33,346 bases of DNA. Origin: Bacillota bacterium. GTDB lineage: Bacteria > Bacillota > Clostridia > Tissierellales > Peptoniphilaceae. Made by a program: the position numbers and the translations under genes. Shown in pieces: positions 1 to 9,602 of this stretch. Numbering within the stretch: the stretch's first letter is position 1; every line of letters begins with the position of its first letter. The stretch lies in contig JAEZWM010000098.1 of assembly GCA_023443025.1 (NCBI GenBank), positions 1 to 33,346 on the forward strand. Direction: 5' to 3'. The notes beneath the pieces are model-generated. The model had not been told where the DNA came from. It saw nothing but the letters and a program-made list of their open reading frames with translations, and searched no databases.

Positions 1-478
1 CAATTGTCCATTCAATTCCCTTACCCGCTATCTTTGTAACTGCCCATACCGCCATAATGGGTGCTTTTACAATTAGTTGTAACCCCATTGTGATGAACAC
101 CTGGATTTGAGTGACATCATTTGTAGACCTTGTAATCAAACTTGAAGTTGAAAAAAGATTAATCTCCTCCATTGAAAAAGAGTCTACTTTTGTAAACAGC
201 ATGCTCCTAAGTCGAGCAGAAAAAGAAGCAGCAATCCTTGAAGCTAAAAAACCTACAATGATAGCAGCCAATAAGCTACCAAGTGCACATAGCAGCATCA
301 TTCCACCTGCTGACCAAATCTCAGCCATCTCACTACCAGGTGTTTGGGTCAGCCTTGTTATCTCAGACATATAATCAGGTAGCTTTAAATCAAGCCACAC
401 CTGACTTACAATAAAAACAAGAGCAAAAAACCCCATAGTCCACTCTGTTTTATTTAATCTTTTTAAAATTCTAATCAT
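1..478 (-). CDS. ABC exporter, membrane/ATPase half-transporter, N-terminal part only
   Basis: The reverse strand reads an open frame from an ATG at 478 that runs off the left edge, giving about 159 residues. It begins MIRILKRLNKTEW, followed by a hydrophobic helix, a second helix around residues 58-80, and the stretch LRSMLFTKVDSFSMEEIN. That stretch and the following TRSTNDVTQIQ are typical of the first transmembrane domain of MdlB/BmrA-type exporters, just before the first coupling helix. The ATPase domain would lie outside the window. An AGGGGTT ribosome site precedes the ATG. The gene starts 33 bases after the stop of the MarR gene and should share its transcript, the usual MarR-plus-paired-ABC-exporter arrangement for drug or toxic-metabolite efflux. 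The substrate cannot be told. Confidence 0.85.
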   Translation of the reverse strand, partial: MIRILKRLNKTEWTMGFFALVFIVSQVWLDLKLPDYMSEITRLTQTPGSEMAEIWSAGGMMLLCALGSLLAAIIVGFLASRIAASFSARLRSMLFTKVDSFSMEEINLFSTSSLITRSTNDVTQIQVFITMGLQLIVKAPIMAVWAVTKIAGKGIEWTI

Positions 479-511
479 AGTTAACCCCTATAACATATTT
501 ATTTTTCTATA

Positions 512-949
512 TCATTCATGGTAATTCTTCTTAACCATAATATCAGCGACACGACCCATTAACCTAACGTATTCACTTGCATCATCATCGCCAAGCTCCT
601 TAAGTAGTTCAATAACTCTATTTTTCATAACTTCTGCATTTTTTTCAGTTTCAGCAACCCCTTTTTCAGTTAGAGTTACTATAAATCTTCTCCTATCCTC
701 AGAATCAATGCTCCTTAAGATTAAACCTTTATCCTCTAGTCTATTTAATGCAGCCGCAACCCTAGCGGAACTAATGCCCAAAGCCTCAGAAATATCACCA
801 GGTAGCACATCTTCTCCCTTCCTATTCCCTAAAAACCTCAATATCATCTTCTCACCCTGCATAGAGTCAGTTATGTTCTTCTGGGGTTTAGACCTATGAA
901 GCTTCTCCATACTAGTGAACAATTCCATAGCTAATTTTTCGTAATTCAT
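512..949 (-). CDS. MarR-family transcriptional repressor
   Basis: A 145-residue protein with the MarR winged-helix layout: an N-terminal dimerisation helix, then residues about 45-105 (LGISSARVAAALNRLEDKGL, then RRRFIVTLTEKG) forming the recognition helix and wing. Length is normal for the family. The ATG at 949 has AAAGGAGG just upstream, so the start is secure. It is the first gene of an operon with the ABC exporter that follows on the same strand. The promoter contains a perfect palindrome that is a likely autoregulatory operator. Expected role: relief of repression when a small, usually aromatic or lipophilic ligand binds, turning on export. The ligand is unknown. Confidence 0.9.
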   Translation of the reverse strand: MNYEKLAMELFTSMEKLHRSKPQKNITDSMQGEKMILRFLGNRKGEDVLPGDISEALGISSARVAAALNRLEDKGLILRSIDSEDRRRFIVTLTEKGVAETEKNAEVMKNRVIELLKELGDDDASEYVRLMGRVADIMVKKNYHE

Positions 950-965
950 GTCTACCTCCTTTTAT

Positions 966-1007
966 CTAACACTGTTAGCATTATACTGCTGTTAGGTATT
1001 TTGTCAA
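966..1007 (-). promoter_or_regulatory. Promoter and palindromic operator of the MarR-ABC operon
   Basis: On the minus strand TTGACA (1007-1002) and TATAAT (985-980) are separated by 16 bases, a near-consensus housekeeping promoter. Just downstream is the perfect palindrome CTAACA-C-TGTTAG (966-978), and a further half site TGTTAG (990-995, plus strand) lies in the spacer between the two boxes. A MarR dimer on these sites would block RNA polymerase, which fits autoregulation. The boxes and repeats are seen directly; repressor binding is inference. Confidence 0.75.
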
Positions 1008-1177
1008 GATAGAACTTTAAATTTTATTTTAAATGTGAATATTTGTTTTATAGAAATATTAAATCTCAGATAATGGAGTTTAGTTGGATATTGAGGTTTA
1101 ATAAAAGAATTTAGTTATGATTTTGAAATCTAGAGGTTTAAGAATAGGCATCTGTGTTTTATTGAATGTACTATAGT

Positions 1178-3501
1178 TGATAAATACATCATATGTTAAG
1201 GTTCATCGAATATTTCAAAATTTTGAAGGAGGGGTGTAAATGGATTTCAATACATCATATGTTAAGGTTCATCGATAGACGCAAAACCACCGGGAGGACA
1301 TCATTCCTTATTTCAATACATCATATGTTAAGGTTCATCTTCTGTTTTATTAGTAATCTTAATTCCTTCAAGAAGATTTCAATACATCATATGTTAAGGT
1401 TCATCTTCACGTCTTCAACTACTTCGTTCCCGGATAGCATATATTTCAATACATCATATGTTAAGGTTCATCAGCTTACTACTCTAAAGCTACAAGAAAT
1501 ATTTAAATTTCAATACATCATATGTTAAGGTTCATCGAAGAAAACCAAACAAGAAAAATATTAGCAATTCTATTTCAATACATCATATGTTAAGGTTCAT
1601 CGTAAAGACATATAACAGTTTGAGAAATAACTTTCCAATTTCAATACATCATATGTTAAGGTTCATCTAGAGCAGACAGTAGAAAGCATCAATCAAAGGG
1701 TTGTATTTCAATACATCATATGTTAAGGTTCATCAAACTTTGACACACCTGATTTAAAGTACTTTCTATAATTTCAATACATCATATGTTAAGGTTCATC
1801 TTTTTTGTATACGCCCTCATCATACCCGGTTATAGTTATTTCAATACATCATATGTTAAGGTTCATCTGTAACAAGTGGAATGAACAACATGCAAAATGT
1901 TAATTTCAATACATCATATGTTAAGGTTCATCGCGGGGTATAAAGACGCTCCGTTTAAAAACACAGTATTTCAATACATCATATGTTAAGGTTCATCAAG
2001 AATTTATCGAAAAACATAGAAGCCTTAATGTCATTTCAATACATCATATGTTAAGGTTCATCGTAGAACGAAAAGGAAAGAATAGTGATTTGAAGGTTAC
2101 ATTTCAATACATCATATGTTAAGGTTCATCAGGAAAGACCATAAGCAAGCGTTTGAAACTTGGTTATTTCAATACATCATATGTTAAGGTTCATCCTCTA
2201 ATTCTTTATTTATTACATTTTATTAATATTATTTCAATACATCATATGTTAAGGTTCATCACCATTAACATATAGTCTTGATACTCGTATTTCTGATTTC
2301 AATACATCATATGTTAAGGTTCATCTGTTCATAGAAGATGGAAATCAATACGAACTTTTATTTCAATACATCATATGTTAAGGTTCATCAAGATTATAAG
2401 ATAGTTAACCTTGAAATTGATGTATAATTTCAATACATCATATGTTAAGGTTCATCATGACTTCTTTACCTCCAAGGTTTGTAACATCTCTATTTCAATA
2501 CATCATATGTTAAGGTTCATCGGGTATCATTATTGATACTCTTTTTTTTTATTGTCTATTTCAATATATCATATGTTAAGGTTCATCTTATACCATTTAC
2601 AATATTGTTATACTCCTCATTGGATTTCAATACATCATATGTTAAGGTTCATCCTTTCTAGCTCCAGCGTAACTAATCTCGCAAACTCATTTCAATACAT
2701 CATATGTTAAGGTTCATCATCCCAGACATCTTCACCATGATATCCCATAAGATTTCAATACATCATATGTTAAGGTTCATCATCTCTCGCAATATAAACT
2801 TGCGGTTCGTTATCTGATTTCAATACATTATATGTTAAGGTTCATCGATGCATGTACTTATTGTTAGTTGTTTAACATCTCATATTTCAATACATCATAT
2901 GTTAAGGTTCATCGATAGCTTTGCTTTCCCTTTTTCCATTCTGTTATAAATTTCAATACATCATATGTTAAGGTTCATCTATCTTCACTCTCTACGCCTT
3001 CTATTTCGCCGTCCTATTTCAATACATCATATGTTAAGGTTCATCTTTCAATTCCCAATAGTTGCAATAATGTAGTAATTATTTCAATACATCATATGTT
3101 AAGGTTCATCGCTTACTTGATTCGGAACGTAAAAATGAAAGAACATAATTTCAATACATCATATGTTAAGGTTCATCCCCATTTCTTTTTTGACCAAGTC
3201 CCGAAGTGCCCTATTTCAATACATCATATGTTAAGGTTCATCCTGCTTGCTATAATCGATTCAATATCTTCGAAATATTTCAATACATCATATGTTAAGG
3301 TTCATCCTCAATATTTGCAAATTGGTGAGCATCTAAGGGAGATTTCAATACATCATATGTTAAGGTTCATCGATATAGGTCTCCTCTTACTCTACCTTGC
3401 AAATCATTTCAATACATCATATGTTAAGGTTCATCCTCGTTGCGATTTCAGCTTCTTCCTTGACGTTTTCCATTTCAATACATCATATGTTAAGGTTCAT
3501 C
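1178..3501 (-). CRISPR. Type I-B CRISPR array, 36 repeats and 35 spacers
   Basis: I count 36 copies of a 30-base repeat that on the plus strand begins ATTTCAATAC and ends AAGGTTCATC. Spacers are 33-38 bases. Read on the minus strand the repeat ends in ATTGAAAT, the usual 8-nt 5' handle of type I-B crRNAs, so the array is transcribed right to left, in line with the cas genes. Consistent with this, the leftmost repeat (1178-1207) is degenerate exactly in the handle end, as expected for the last, leader-distal repeat. Two internal repeats carry single changes: the copy at 2558 at position 10 (C to T) and the copy at 2817 at position 13 (C to T). All other copies look identical. The first and last spacers are 1208-1243 and 3436-3471. 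Confidence 0.99.
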
Positions 3502-3643
3502 CTATACAAATAAGCGATATAATTTTATCTATACACCTATTCATTAGCTCTATTATAGCATTTATTAAATATATTCCCAGTAATAGCAGTTTTTTAAGTA
3601 TGGCTATTATATCAGCTTCTATTAATTCAGCTGGGAATTATAT
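3502..3643 (-). promoter_or_regulatory. CRISPR leader with extended -10 promoter and inverted repeats
   Basis: This 142-base AT-rich gap separates cas2 from the leader-proximal repeat. On the minus strand it contains TGC-TATAAT (3560-3552), an extended -10 box about 50 bases before the first repeat; the matching -35 region is poor. It also holds inverted repeats: ATTCCCAG (3573-3580) with CTGGGAAT (3631-3638), and TAATAGC (3581-3587) with GCTATTA (3603-3609). Adjacent left arms pair with two separated right arms. These may structure the cas2 3' end or serve spacer integration. Orientation of the array makes this side the leader. Confidence 0.7.
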
Positions 3644-3937
3644 TTATATAAACATTTCGGTATCTACATCTACTTTAGGACTGGTTCCAATGGTCTCTTC
3701 TTTGAAAGAGTTTCTATTTATAAGTTTAATAATAGATATAAAATCTTCATCTGGATCTATTATTTTTCTTAAATCTTTTTTTATAGCTAATAATTTTGAT
3801 GGTGTTATCTCTCCTCTAAAAACTGATTTTTGATGATGGGTAAGATATTTTTTACATATTTTAAATACTTTATTGACTCTTTTTTCTCCAATATCATAAA
3901 AAAGAAATATATAATTAAAATTGTAGCTAGGTTTCAT
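3644..3937 (-). CDS. cas2: CRISPR-associated endoribonuclease/integration factor Cas2
   Basis: A 97-residue protein with the Cas2 ferredoxin-like fold pattern: a first beta strand NYIFLFYDIGEKRVNKVFKI, in which the aspartate of the FYDI motif is the conserved Cas2 acidic residue, then KYLTHHQKSVFRGEIT, typical of the second strand and helix. Length is in the normal 85-100 range. With Cas1 it forms the spacer-integration complex. Its ATG overlaps the cas1 stop codon by one base (the TAATG arrangement), so the two are translationally coupled. It is the last gene before the leader, placing the adaptation genes next to the point where new spacers enter. Confidence 0.95.
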   Translation of the reverse strand: MKPSYNFNYIFLFYDIGEKRVNKVFKICKKYLTHHQKSVFRGEITPSKLLAIKKDLRKIIDPDEDFISIIKLINRNSFKEETIGTSPKVDVDTEMFI

Positions 3938-4935
3938 TACATCTTGTCCTTTATTGAAAATGGTTTGAATTCTTTATTTTCTAGAATATTCTTAATCAGT
4001 TTATAACAATCTAGTTTTAAAGCAGTTTTGTAAGAAACAAATCTTTTAAGTTTAGGATGTTTAAACTTTGACTCTATCCTTTCTTCGAAAGCTTGAATAA
4101 ATATATTTCTGCCTTCTTCATTCAAAATACAATAGTTGTATTCTTTAATAAAATGTTTATCCACTTTTAACCTTCCATTGTTTACCAAGTCAAATATCGT
4201 TTTAAATACAAGTATTGGTTTGAACACTTCACAAATATCCAGACTGAGACTGAATCTTCCTTCAGAAGGTGCATGTAGAAAACTTATCCTCTGATCCAAA
4301 TGGGTTCTTGAGATTGCTGATATCGTTTTTGTATAAAGTAGTGTATTGCCAAAAGATATCAATGCATTAATCGGATTATCCGGAGGTCTTTTAACTCTTT
4401 TACTCATTATGAAGTCTTCTTTTAAGAAGTACTTAAAACTCATATAAAATCTATGCCATAGCTCGCCTTCGTAGAACATAAGCTCTTCAATATCCTTTGC
4501 TTCAGCACAATTCTCAAAAAAGTTGTTTTTTATCCAATCTAAAAATTCTTTCACCTCTTTTTTATCATGTTTGTAATAATGATAAATTACTTCGTGTATA
4601 TTGACTCCTATGCCGTTTACTATAGCTTTAGCTATCTCAACACGTTTAAGTTTGTGAGCCTCAACTTGGGCTACTAATAATTTACCACTAAGATAATGAT
4701 CTCTTGGGTAGTAAGTTCCGGAATAATGACCATAATAGTTATAAAAATGAACTATAACATGATTTTGAGATAAAAAATCTAATAATTTAGTATTTAAACT
4801 TACTTCATTAAATACATAAAGTTCCTTTATGTTTTCGATTGGAAGGTAATTATTTTTTCCATCTATCCGAAAGCATAGTGAATTATCCATCCTGCTAAGT
4901 TCACCTTGTGACATTAAATACTTGGTTGTACCCAA
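3937..4935 (-). CDS. cas1: CRISPR integrase Cas1 (type I-B)
   Basis: A 332-residue Cas1. The N-terminal beta domain (YLMSQGELSRMDNSLCFR, then an IENIKELYVF strand) is followed by the alpha-helical integrase domain with the family signatures LISFGNTLLYT and the acidic/histidine segment HAPSEGRFSLSLDICEVFKP that supplies metal ligands. Length matches type I-B Cas1 (about 330). It catalyses integration of new spacers with Cas2 at the leader end of the array. It lies 11 bases downstream of cas4 and overlaps cas2 by one base, forming an adaptation sub-block cas4-cas1-cas2. All key segments look intact, so adaptation is probably competent. Confidence 0.96.
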   Translation of the reverse strand: MGTTKYLMSQGELSRMDNSLCFRIDGKNNYLPIENIKELYVFNEVSLNTKLLDFLSQNHVIVHFYNYYGHYSGTYYPRDHYLSGKLLVAQVEAHKLKRVEIAKAIVNGIGVNIHEVIYHYYKHDKKEVKEFLDWIKNNFFENCAEAKDIEELMFYEGELWHRFYMSFKYFLKEDFIMSKRVKRPPDNPINALISFGNTLLYTKTISAISRTHLDQRISFLHAPSEGRFSLSLDICEVFKPILVFKTIFDLVNNGRLKVDKHFIKEYNYCILNEEGRNIFIQAFEERIESKFKHPKLKRFVSYKTALKLDCYKLIKNILENKEFKPFSIKDKM

Positions 4936-4946
4936 TCCGCATCCTC

Positions 4947-5438
4947 CTATATAAAGCAGTACTCATAATAGGCACATTTCGTACATCCTTTTATTCGCTT
5001 TGCTTCAGGTATTTTTTCTTTGTTAACGAGTACATGTACTTGATTTATGATTTTTTGAAGTTCTTCTGTCTTTTGTTCTGTTAATTCAATGATTTCGGTC
5101 TTCCTTTTTTTATGTTCAATATATTCAAGCTTTCCTTTCTTCAAAATACCTTTTTTTGACAATACATAGAGATAATAGTATAACTGCCATCTAGCAGCAT
5201 CTTTGTCAGCATCTGATTTTTTGATTTCTATTACATAGTCCTTCGTTATTTTATCAATCTTAATATTTTCTATGGATATTTCTGCATTCTTATTTTTTTC
5301 TTTTTCCATTTCATGGAGTTCTCTGCCTACATGGACCAATTCACTTTGATCTTCAAGGTTTAGCCTGTGATAGAATAAATAACACTGTCTCTTACAGTGG
5401 ATATAGTAGTTAATAGTGGTTCCGTTTAATTCAATCAT
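4947..5438 (-). CDS. cas4: CRISPR exonuclease Cas4, Fe-S protein
   Basis: A 163-residue Cas4. Candidate cluster cysteines are C15 or C19 near the N-terminus (HCKRQCYLFYHR) and C152, C155 and C161 at the C-terminus (CTKCAYYEYC), the usual one-plus-three arrangement for a 4Fe-4S cluster. The RecB-like nuclease core includes the segment EIKKSDADKDAARWQ followed by LYYYLYVL, corresponding to the EVK and QxxxY motifs. It trims prespacers and selects those with a correct PAM for Cas1-Cas2. Its ATG overlaps the cas3 stop by four bases. Length is normal for the short I-B Cas4. Confidence 0.95.
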   Translation of the reverse strand: MIELNGTTINYYIHCKRQCYLFYHRLNLEDQSELVHVGRELHEMEKEKNKNAEISIENIKIDKITKDYVIEIKKSDADKDAARWQLYYYLYVLSKKGILKKGKLEYIEHKKRKTEIIELTEQKTEELQKIINQVHVLVNKEKIPEAKRIKGCTKCAYYEYCFI

Positions 5439-7948
5439 ATAAATAGTTCACTCTCCATTTTATTGATGAATCTACCATTTTGAAAGAACTTATCACTATC
5501 TTCTATATACCTAATATTTCCAAATACTTCTTGGTGTGAAATATTAACATGTCTATCCAATTCATAAATAAATAGACTCATATCAACCCGTAGGTTAAAT
5601 AACTCTATATACTTTTCAGAATAATTGATAGTGTCGTCTTTTAATAATTCCTTGTATCTTGCCCAAACTTTTCTACCGTCTATTATTCCATCTTCCGTTT
5701 CTATCTCTCTAGAAAAGTAGTATCTCTGTTTTTCAACACCGTCATCAATAAGTTTCATATGTTCAGCAATTTTTTTAAAGTTTAACCCATCCCGATCTTT
5801 AGCAAATTGTTCATACCCAGTTAGATTTCCTTTTCTCTCATGAATGCTTTGAAGCTTTAATCGATAGTAGTTGGAGAAATCTTTATTTATTAGATCTTTT
5901 CTTCTTTCTAAGTTTCTCAATGTACTGTATCCTGTTGAATCGTGACCATAAATTAATTTTTCATTATCTAAATCGAAGAAAAAAGCTTTGGATCCATCTT
6001 TTTTACATGATCTATTTATTCGTCCTAAAAACTGTTCTTCATTCTCAAATATGGATATGTCTTTATAGCCAATGTCCATATCTATATCTACTCCCGCCTC
6101 TATTACCTGAGTAGCTATCAATATAATCTTAGTATCTTTTTGCTTAGCTTTATCTATAACCTTGTTTCGATAATGAAGCTTATCATCACCCGTCAATAGG
6201 ATGATTTCATAATCAGAAAATTCATCTTCCATTACTATTAGATTGTAGAATTCTTCTGCTCTCTTTTTAAAGATAAATTCAACTAAAACCTTATTGTAGT
6301 TTTTAATATTATCTGCCATATGATTCTTTATTATGTCTAAAGTCATCTCTTCAATATCAAGTAATTCATAGCATATCTCCACTCTTTTCATGAATAATGG
6401 ATTTTTAAATAATTTTTTTGGATCCTTTACCAACTTAGAAATCCTCTTGTTTTCACTTAAAAATGTAGATAAATCAGGTAAAGTAGCTGACATAATTATA
6501 AATTTCATATTAAATAGTTTTGAATATAAGTCAAGTTGCTCTATGATTTCAATCCAAATTTTTGATTTATAAGCTTGTATTTCATCTAATACGATTACAC
6601 TATTTGCTAATTGATATAATCCAAATATATCTGCTCTTTTATTACTAAATAGGATATTAAACAAGTTTACATTACTTGTTATTATAAAAGGATCGTGCAA
6701 AAACTGTCTATCTAGTAATATCTTATTGTAATCGATTATATAGTCCTCTTCTTCATCCTGCGTTTTAATTTTAGTAATAGAATTAACAGTACTAATATAC
6801 TTTCTGAATTCTGACTTGGAATAAATATGTTCTAGCGTTTTTTTGTTTTGTTCAACTAAAGTGTTAAATGGATAAGCATAAATGATTTTATCCCTTTGAC
6901 CTTCAAGCATCTTATAAGATAAATTCATAGCAGCATTTGATTTTCCGCTGCCCGTTGGACTCTCTAAGAAGTAGATGTTTTTGCTTTTATCTTCCTCATA
7001 TGCTCTTTCGACTTCCAAAAAGATCTCTGTTCTTATATCATTCATATCTTGATCTTTCAAATATGATTTTGATACTTCTTTTTCTCTAATACTCTTTATT
7101 AAATCCGAGTTATAGTAAACACTTTTAAACTCTTCAATACTCCACCTGTCAAAATTTGTTTTTCTTCCATCCATGTATTCTGTAGTTGCATAGTAGTCAG
7201 ATGCTACTAGTATTGAATACATAAGTCTCATTAATATATAAATCGTACTATTATCTTCTAGATTGTAGTCACTTCCAACATCATATGCTGCATCAAGTAT
7301 ATTTTCAATTTTTATCTCATAATTTTGGGTATATTCCAAATTGAATAGCCACTCACAGTTTAAATATTCCTTATATAGGTTGGACATATCCATATTTAGC
7401 TCAAAATCCGATATATATGATATCGAATCAGCATCTATAAAATCAGACATATCACTATGATGCCTGGTTATAACAAATGAAATTGCAAAAATTATCTTGA
7501 CTAGCATTAGATGATCAGCATCGGAAGAATTATACTCATATTCGTAGTTTAGTTTTTGTATAAAATAATCTATGAAAATTAAAGAAGATAATATAGAATG
7601 CTTACTTCCAATTCCAAAATCAACATCCTTAATATATTGATTTAACATTTTATCTCTTTGGAATTTGGGATTTGTTTTTCCTAAGTCATGAAATGTTATG
7701 ATACTATCTAGTATTAGTTTAAAAAAATCATAATATTCAGAATCTACAAATATCTGTTTGTAAATTCTTTTATAAGTTTCTTCAATATGCTTGTGTTCAC
7801 AGATTTTGACATAGTAATCATGACATAGATTTATATGGTCTACCAAGAGTTCTGAGCTCTTGGTAGATTCCATACCATTAATATGCGCATAATATATTTG
7901 GTTCTTTGAAATTATATCTTCTACATCAATAAATTTAGTCTGCACCAT
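5435..7948 (-). CDS. cas3: CRISPR nuclease-helicase Cas3 with N-terminal HD domain
   Basis: An 837-residue Cas3. The HD nuclease domain shows FHDLGKTNPKFQ with H87 and D88, and a later HH pair at about 163-164. The superfamily 2 helicase follows: Walker A ESPTGSGKS (329-337), the DExH-type box DEIQ (455-458), motif III SAT (487-489), then ATQVIEAGVDID and the arginine-finger motif QFLGRINR. All motifs look intact, so it should unwind and degrade DNA bound by Cascade. Its start overlaps the end of cas5 by 14 bases and its end overlaps cas4, indicating tight coupling. The size is usual for type I-B. Confidence 0.97.
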   Translation of the reverse strand: MVQTKFIDVEDIISKNQIYYAHINGMESTKSSELLVDHINLCHDYYVKICEHKHIEETYKRIYKQIFVDSEYYDFFKLILDSIITFHDLGKTNPKFQRDKMLNQYIKDVDFGIGSKHSILSSLIFIDYFIQKLNYEYEYNSSDADHLMLVKIIFAISFVITRHHSDMSDFIDADSISYISDFELNMDMSNLYKEYLNCEWLFNLEYTQNYEIKIENILDAAYDVGSDYNLEDNSTIYILMRLMYSILVASDYYATTEYMDGRKTNFDRWSIEEFKSVYYNSDLIKSIREKEVSKSYLKDQDMNDIRTEIFLEVERAYEEDKSKNIYFLESPTGSGKSNAAMNLSYKMLEGQRDKIIYAYPFNTLVEQNKKTLEHIYSKSEFRKYISTVNSITKIKTQDEEEDYIIDYNKILLDRQFLHDPFIITSNVNLFNILFSNKRADIFGLYQLANSVIVLDEIQAYKSKIWIEIIEQLDLYSKLFNMKFIIMSATLPDLSTFLSENKRISKLVKDPKKLFKNPLFMKRVEICYELLDIEEMTLDIIKNHMADNIKNYNKVLVEFIFKKRAEEFYNLIVMEDEFSDYEIILLTGDDKLHYRNKVIDKAKQKDTKIILIATQVIEAGVDIDMDIGYKDISIFENEEQFLGRINRSCKKDGSKAFFFDLDNEKLIYGHDSTGYSTLRNLERRKDLINKDFSNYYRLKLQSIHERKGNLTGYEQFAKDRDGLNFKKIAEHMKLIDDGVEKQRYYFSREIETEDGIIDGRKVWARYKELLKDDTINYSEKYIELFNLRVDMSLFIYELDRHVNISHQEVFGNIRYIEDSDKFFQNGRFINKMESELFI

Positions 7949-8654
7949 AAAATATTAATTTCCTTCCATCATGAGAGTATACTTCAATAGAATCATTATT
8001 AATTTTAACTTTGCCATTTGTAAAAATAAACTTCTCAAAAATATATCTTTCTGTTTCCGGTTCTAATTTATAAGGTAATATTTCTTCATATTTAAATACT
8101 TGCCTATTTTGATTAACAATTACATCTGATGACTTTGTAAATGAATTTATCTCAGAAAATTCATTAATCTTGTTTAATTCTACATACTCAGCATTAGTAA
8201 TATTAGCTAAATGATCATTACTTCCCAAATAGGGAATGAATGTACATCTATTATTAAATATCCTATTTGCTAGTTCAGTGCTAATTTCTGAATCAACTAG
8301 AAAATAAATATCCCAAGAAACATCTTCAAGCCATATCTGTTTTACAATTAGATTTCCGCCTTCTTCACGAGAAGCAAAAGCAGTAGAGTTATTAAAATTT
8401 TGAATCTTTCTTGAGAAAATCCCATCGCTGCTATTAGGTAAAACAGAAACTTTTATATCCCTCAGTTTTTCATAAAATTCTGGAAGTTCTCTTTTTGGAT
8501 CTCCTCCATATCCGCTATATCCCATTATTGCTCCAAAAACCCCTAGAAGAGCAACTCTGTGGATATGTCCATAACTAAAATACATATAAGCATTTACATC
8601 AGGAGTCTTAAAGAAAGCTGTTTTACCACTTAAGGTAAATTTAAAAGCCTTCAT
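7935..8654 (-). CDS. cas5: Cascade subunit Cas5 (type I-B)
   Basis: A 239-residue Cas5 RAMP protein. It begins MKAFKFTLSGKTAFFKTPDV, the typical N-terminal strand and loop, followed by the glycine-rich segment LGVFGAIMGYSGYGG that in Cas5 shapes the helix binding the crRNA 5' handle. In Cascade it caps the 5' end of the crRNA and contacts Cas8b. The ATG directly follows the cas7 stop codon and the ribosome site AAGGAG lies inside the end of cas7, so the two are co-translated. Length is normal. Confidence 0.93.
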   Translation of the reverse strand: MKAFKFTLSGKTAFFKTPDVNAYMYFSYGHIHRVALLGVFGAIMGYSGYGGDPKRELPEFYEKLRDIKVSVLPNSSDGIFSRKIQNFNNSTAFASREEGGNLIVKQIWLEDVSWDIYFLVDSEISTELANRIFNNRCTFIPYLGSNDHLANITNAEYVELNKINEFSEINSFTKSSDVIVNQNRQVFKYEEILPYKLEPETERYIFEKFIFTNGKVKINNDSIEVYSHDGRKLIFYGAD

Positions 8655-9584
8655 TTATCTCTCCTTCTTTAATGTCACAATATTATAGTAATCTGCATCA
8701 TCAGGGAATCCTACCAAATCAGTAGTCACAGGATTATAGTAAATCTCTATGTTTAGTATTCCGTCAACTGTTCCAAAAATGTTTTCATCATTGAACCTTA
8801 TGATATTTTTAGTTTCACTTGATTTTTCAAATGTAATGTACTCCGCTAAATTTGGCAAATACTTATCCTCTTCTATTTCAACAAATATTGCAAACTCATT
8901 ATCACAACCAATTTTTGAATTTGTTGAAAAACTAGTGGCACCTCTCAAAGCTCCATCCTTAAATTTTTGATAATCATCTTCAGTATATCCCTCAGTTACA
9001 CCTAACTCTTCATAGCCAGAGTATGCGAGAGGATTTATATTAAAAGAATAAAAATAGTGAGCTTCATCTGAAACTATCTTTGTCCCTAATGTAGAGCTCT
9101 TTGCATCAGGATCTGTAGCGTCTCTAAAAGGCGAAAGTATTTGCTGTTCTTGGGTCTGTGTATCAATATATTTATTCATACCTTGTCCGATTTGAACTGC
9201 ACCGGTTATTGAAATATTATTTTTAGCTTCTGCAAATGTTGCCCCAAAATTTTTAACATCTATAGCATTAAATAAATTTGTTAAAACAACTTCTCCTTCT
9301 TTACCATTTGAGTCAAGTGTTGTATCAAATAATTTTTCATAATGCTCTTTAAGTGTTCTTGGTAACAATACACCGTCATCGTTAATTTTATAACTTTTTA
9401 TATAGAGTACTTTTTCACCTTCATTTTGCCACTTTTTCTTAATGGTATATTTTAGAGCTTTATCACTACCAAAAACTTCACCTGATGTTAATGTTTTTGG
9501 AAGTCCACTAAAGTCAGCATTCCAATTAGCCATTATTGATGATATTCCTATTACTCCGTATACTCTCTTATTCATTCTAGTCAT
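8655..9584 (-). CDS. cas7: Cascade backbone subunit Cas7 (Csh2-type)
   Basis: A 309-residue Cas7. The N-terminus NKRVYGVIGISSIMANWNAD and the later segment FGATFAEAKNNISITGAVQIG match the Csh2/Cst2 family of type I-B backbone proteins, with a typical C-terminal strand YYNPVTTDLVGFP. Several copies would coat the crRNA guide and displace every sixth base from pairing with target DNA. That known property matters for the cas-upstream guide match described elsewhere in this window. The first ATG has AAGGAGG six bases upstream. It lies 18 bases after cas8b and abuts cas5. Confidence 0.95.
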   Translation of the reverse strand: MTRMNKRVYGVIGISSIMANWNADFSGLPKTLTSGEVFGSDKALKYTIKKKWQNEGEKVLYIKSYKINDDGVLLPRTLKEHYEKLFDTTLDSNGKEGEVVLTNLFNAIDVKNFGATFAEAKNNISITGAVQIGQGMNKYIDTQTQEQQILSPFRDATDPDAKSSTLGTKIVSDEAHYFYSFNINPLAYSGYEELGVTEGYTEDDYQKFKDGALRGATSFSTNSKIGCDNEFAIFVEIEEDKYLPNLAEYITFEKSSETKNIIRFNDENIFGTVDGILNIEIYYNPVTTDLVGFPDDADYYNIVTLKKER

Positions 9585-9602
9585 GTTTTTCCTCCTTAGT
9601 AT

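Noticed and set aside
111..374. Plus-strand frame of 87 residues at the left edge
   Set aside because: Antisense shadow of the ABC exporter, which has a proper start, ribosome site and family motifs on the minus strand.
1193..3833. Long open frames across the repeats (1193-1528 and 3096-3833 on the plus strand)
   Set aside because: They consist of translated CRISPR repeats (recurring HHMLRFI and NTSYVKVH), and the second runs antisense to cas2; no coding function.
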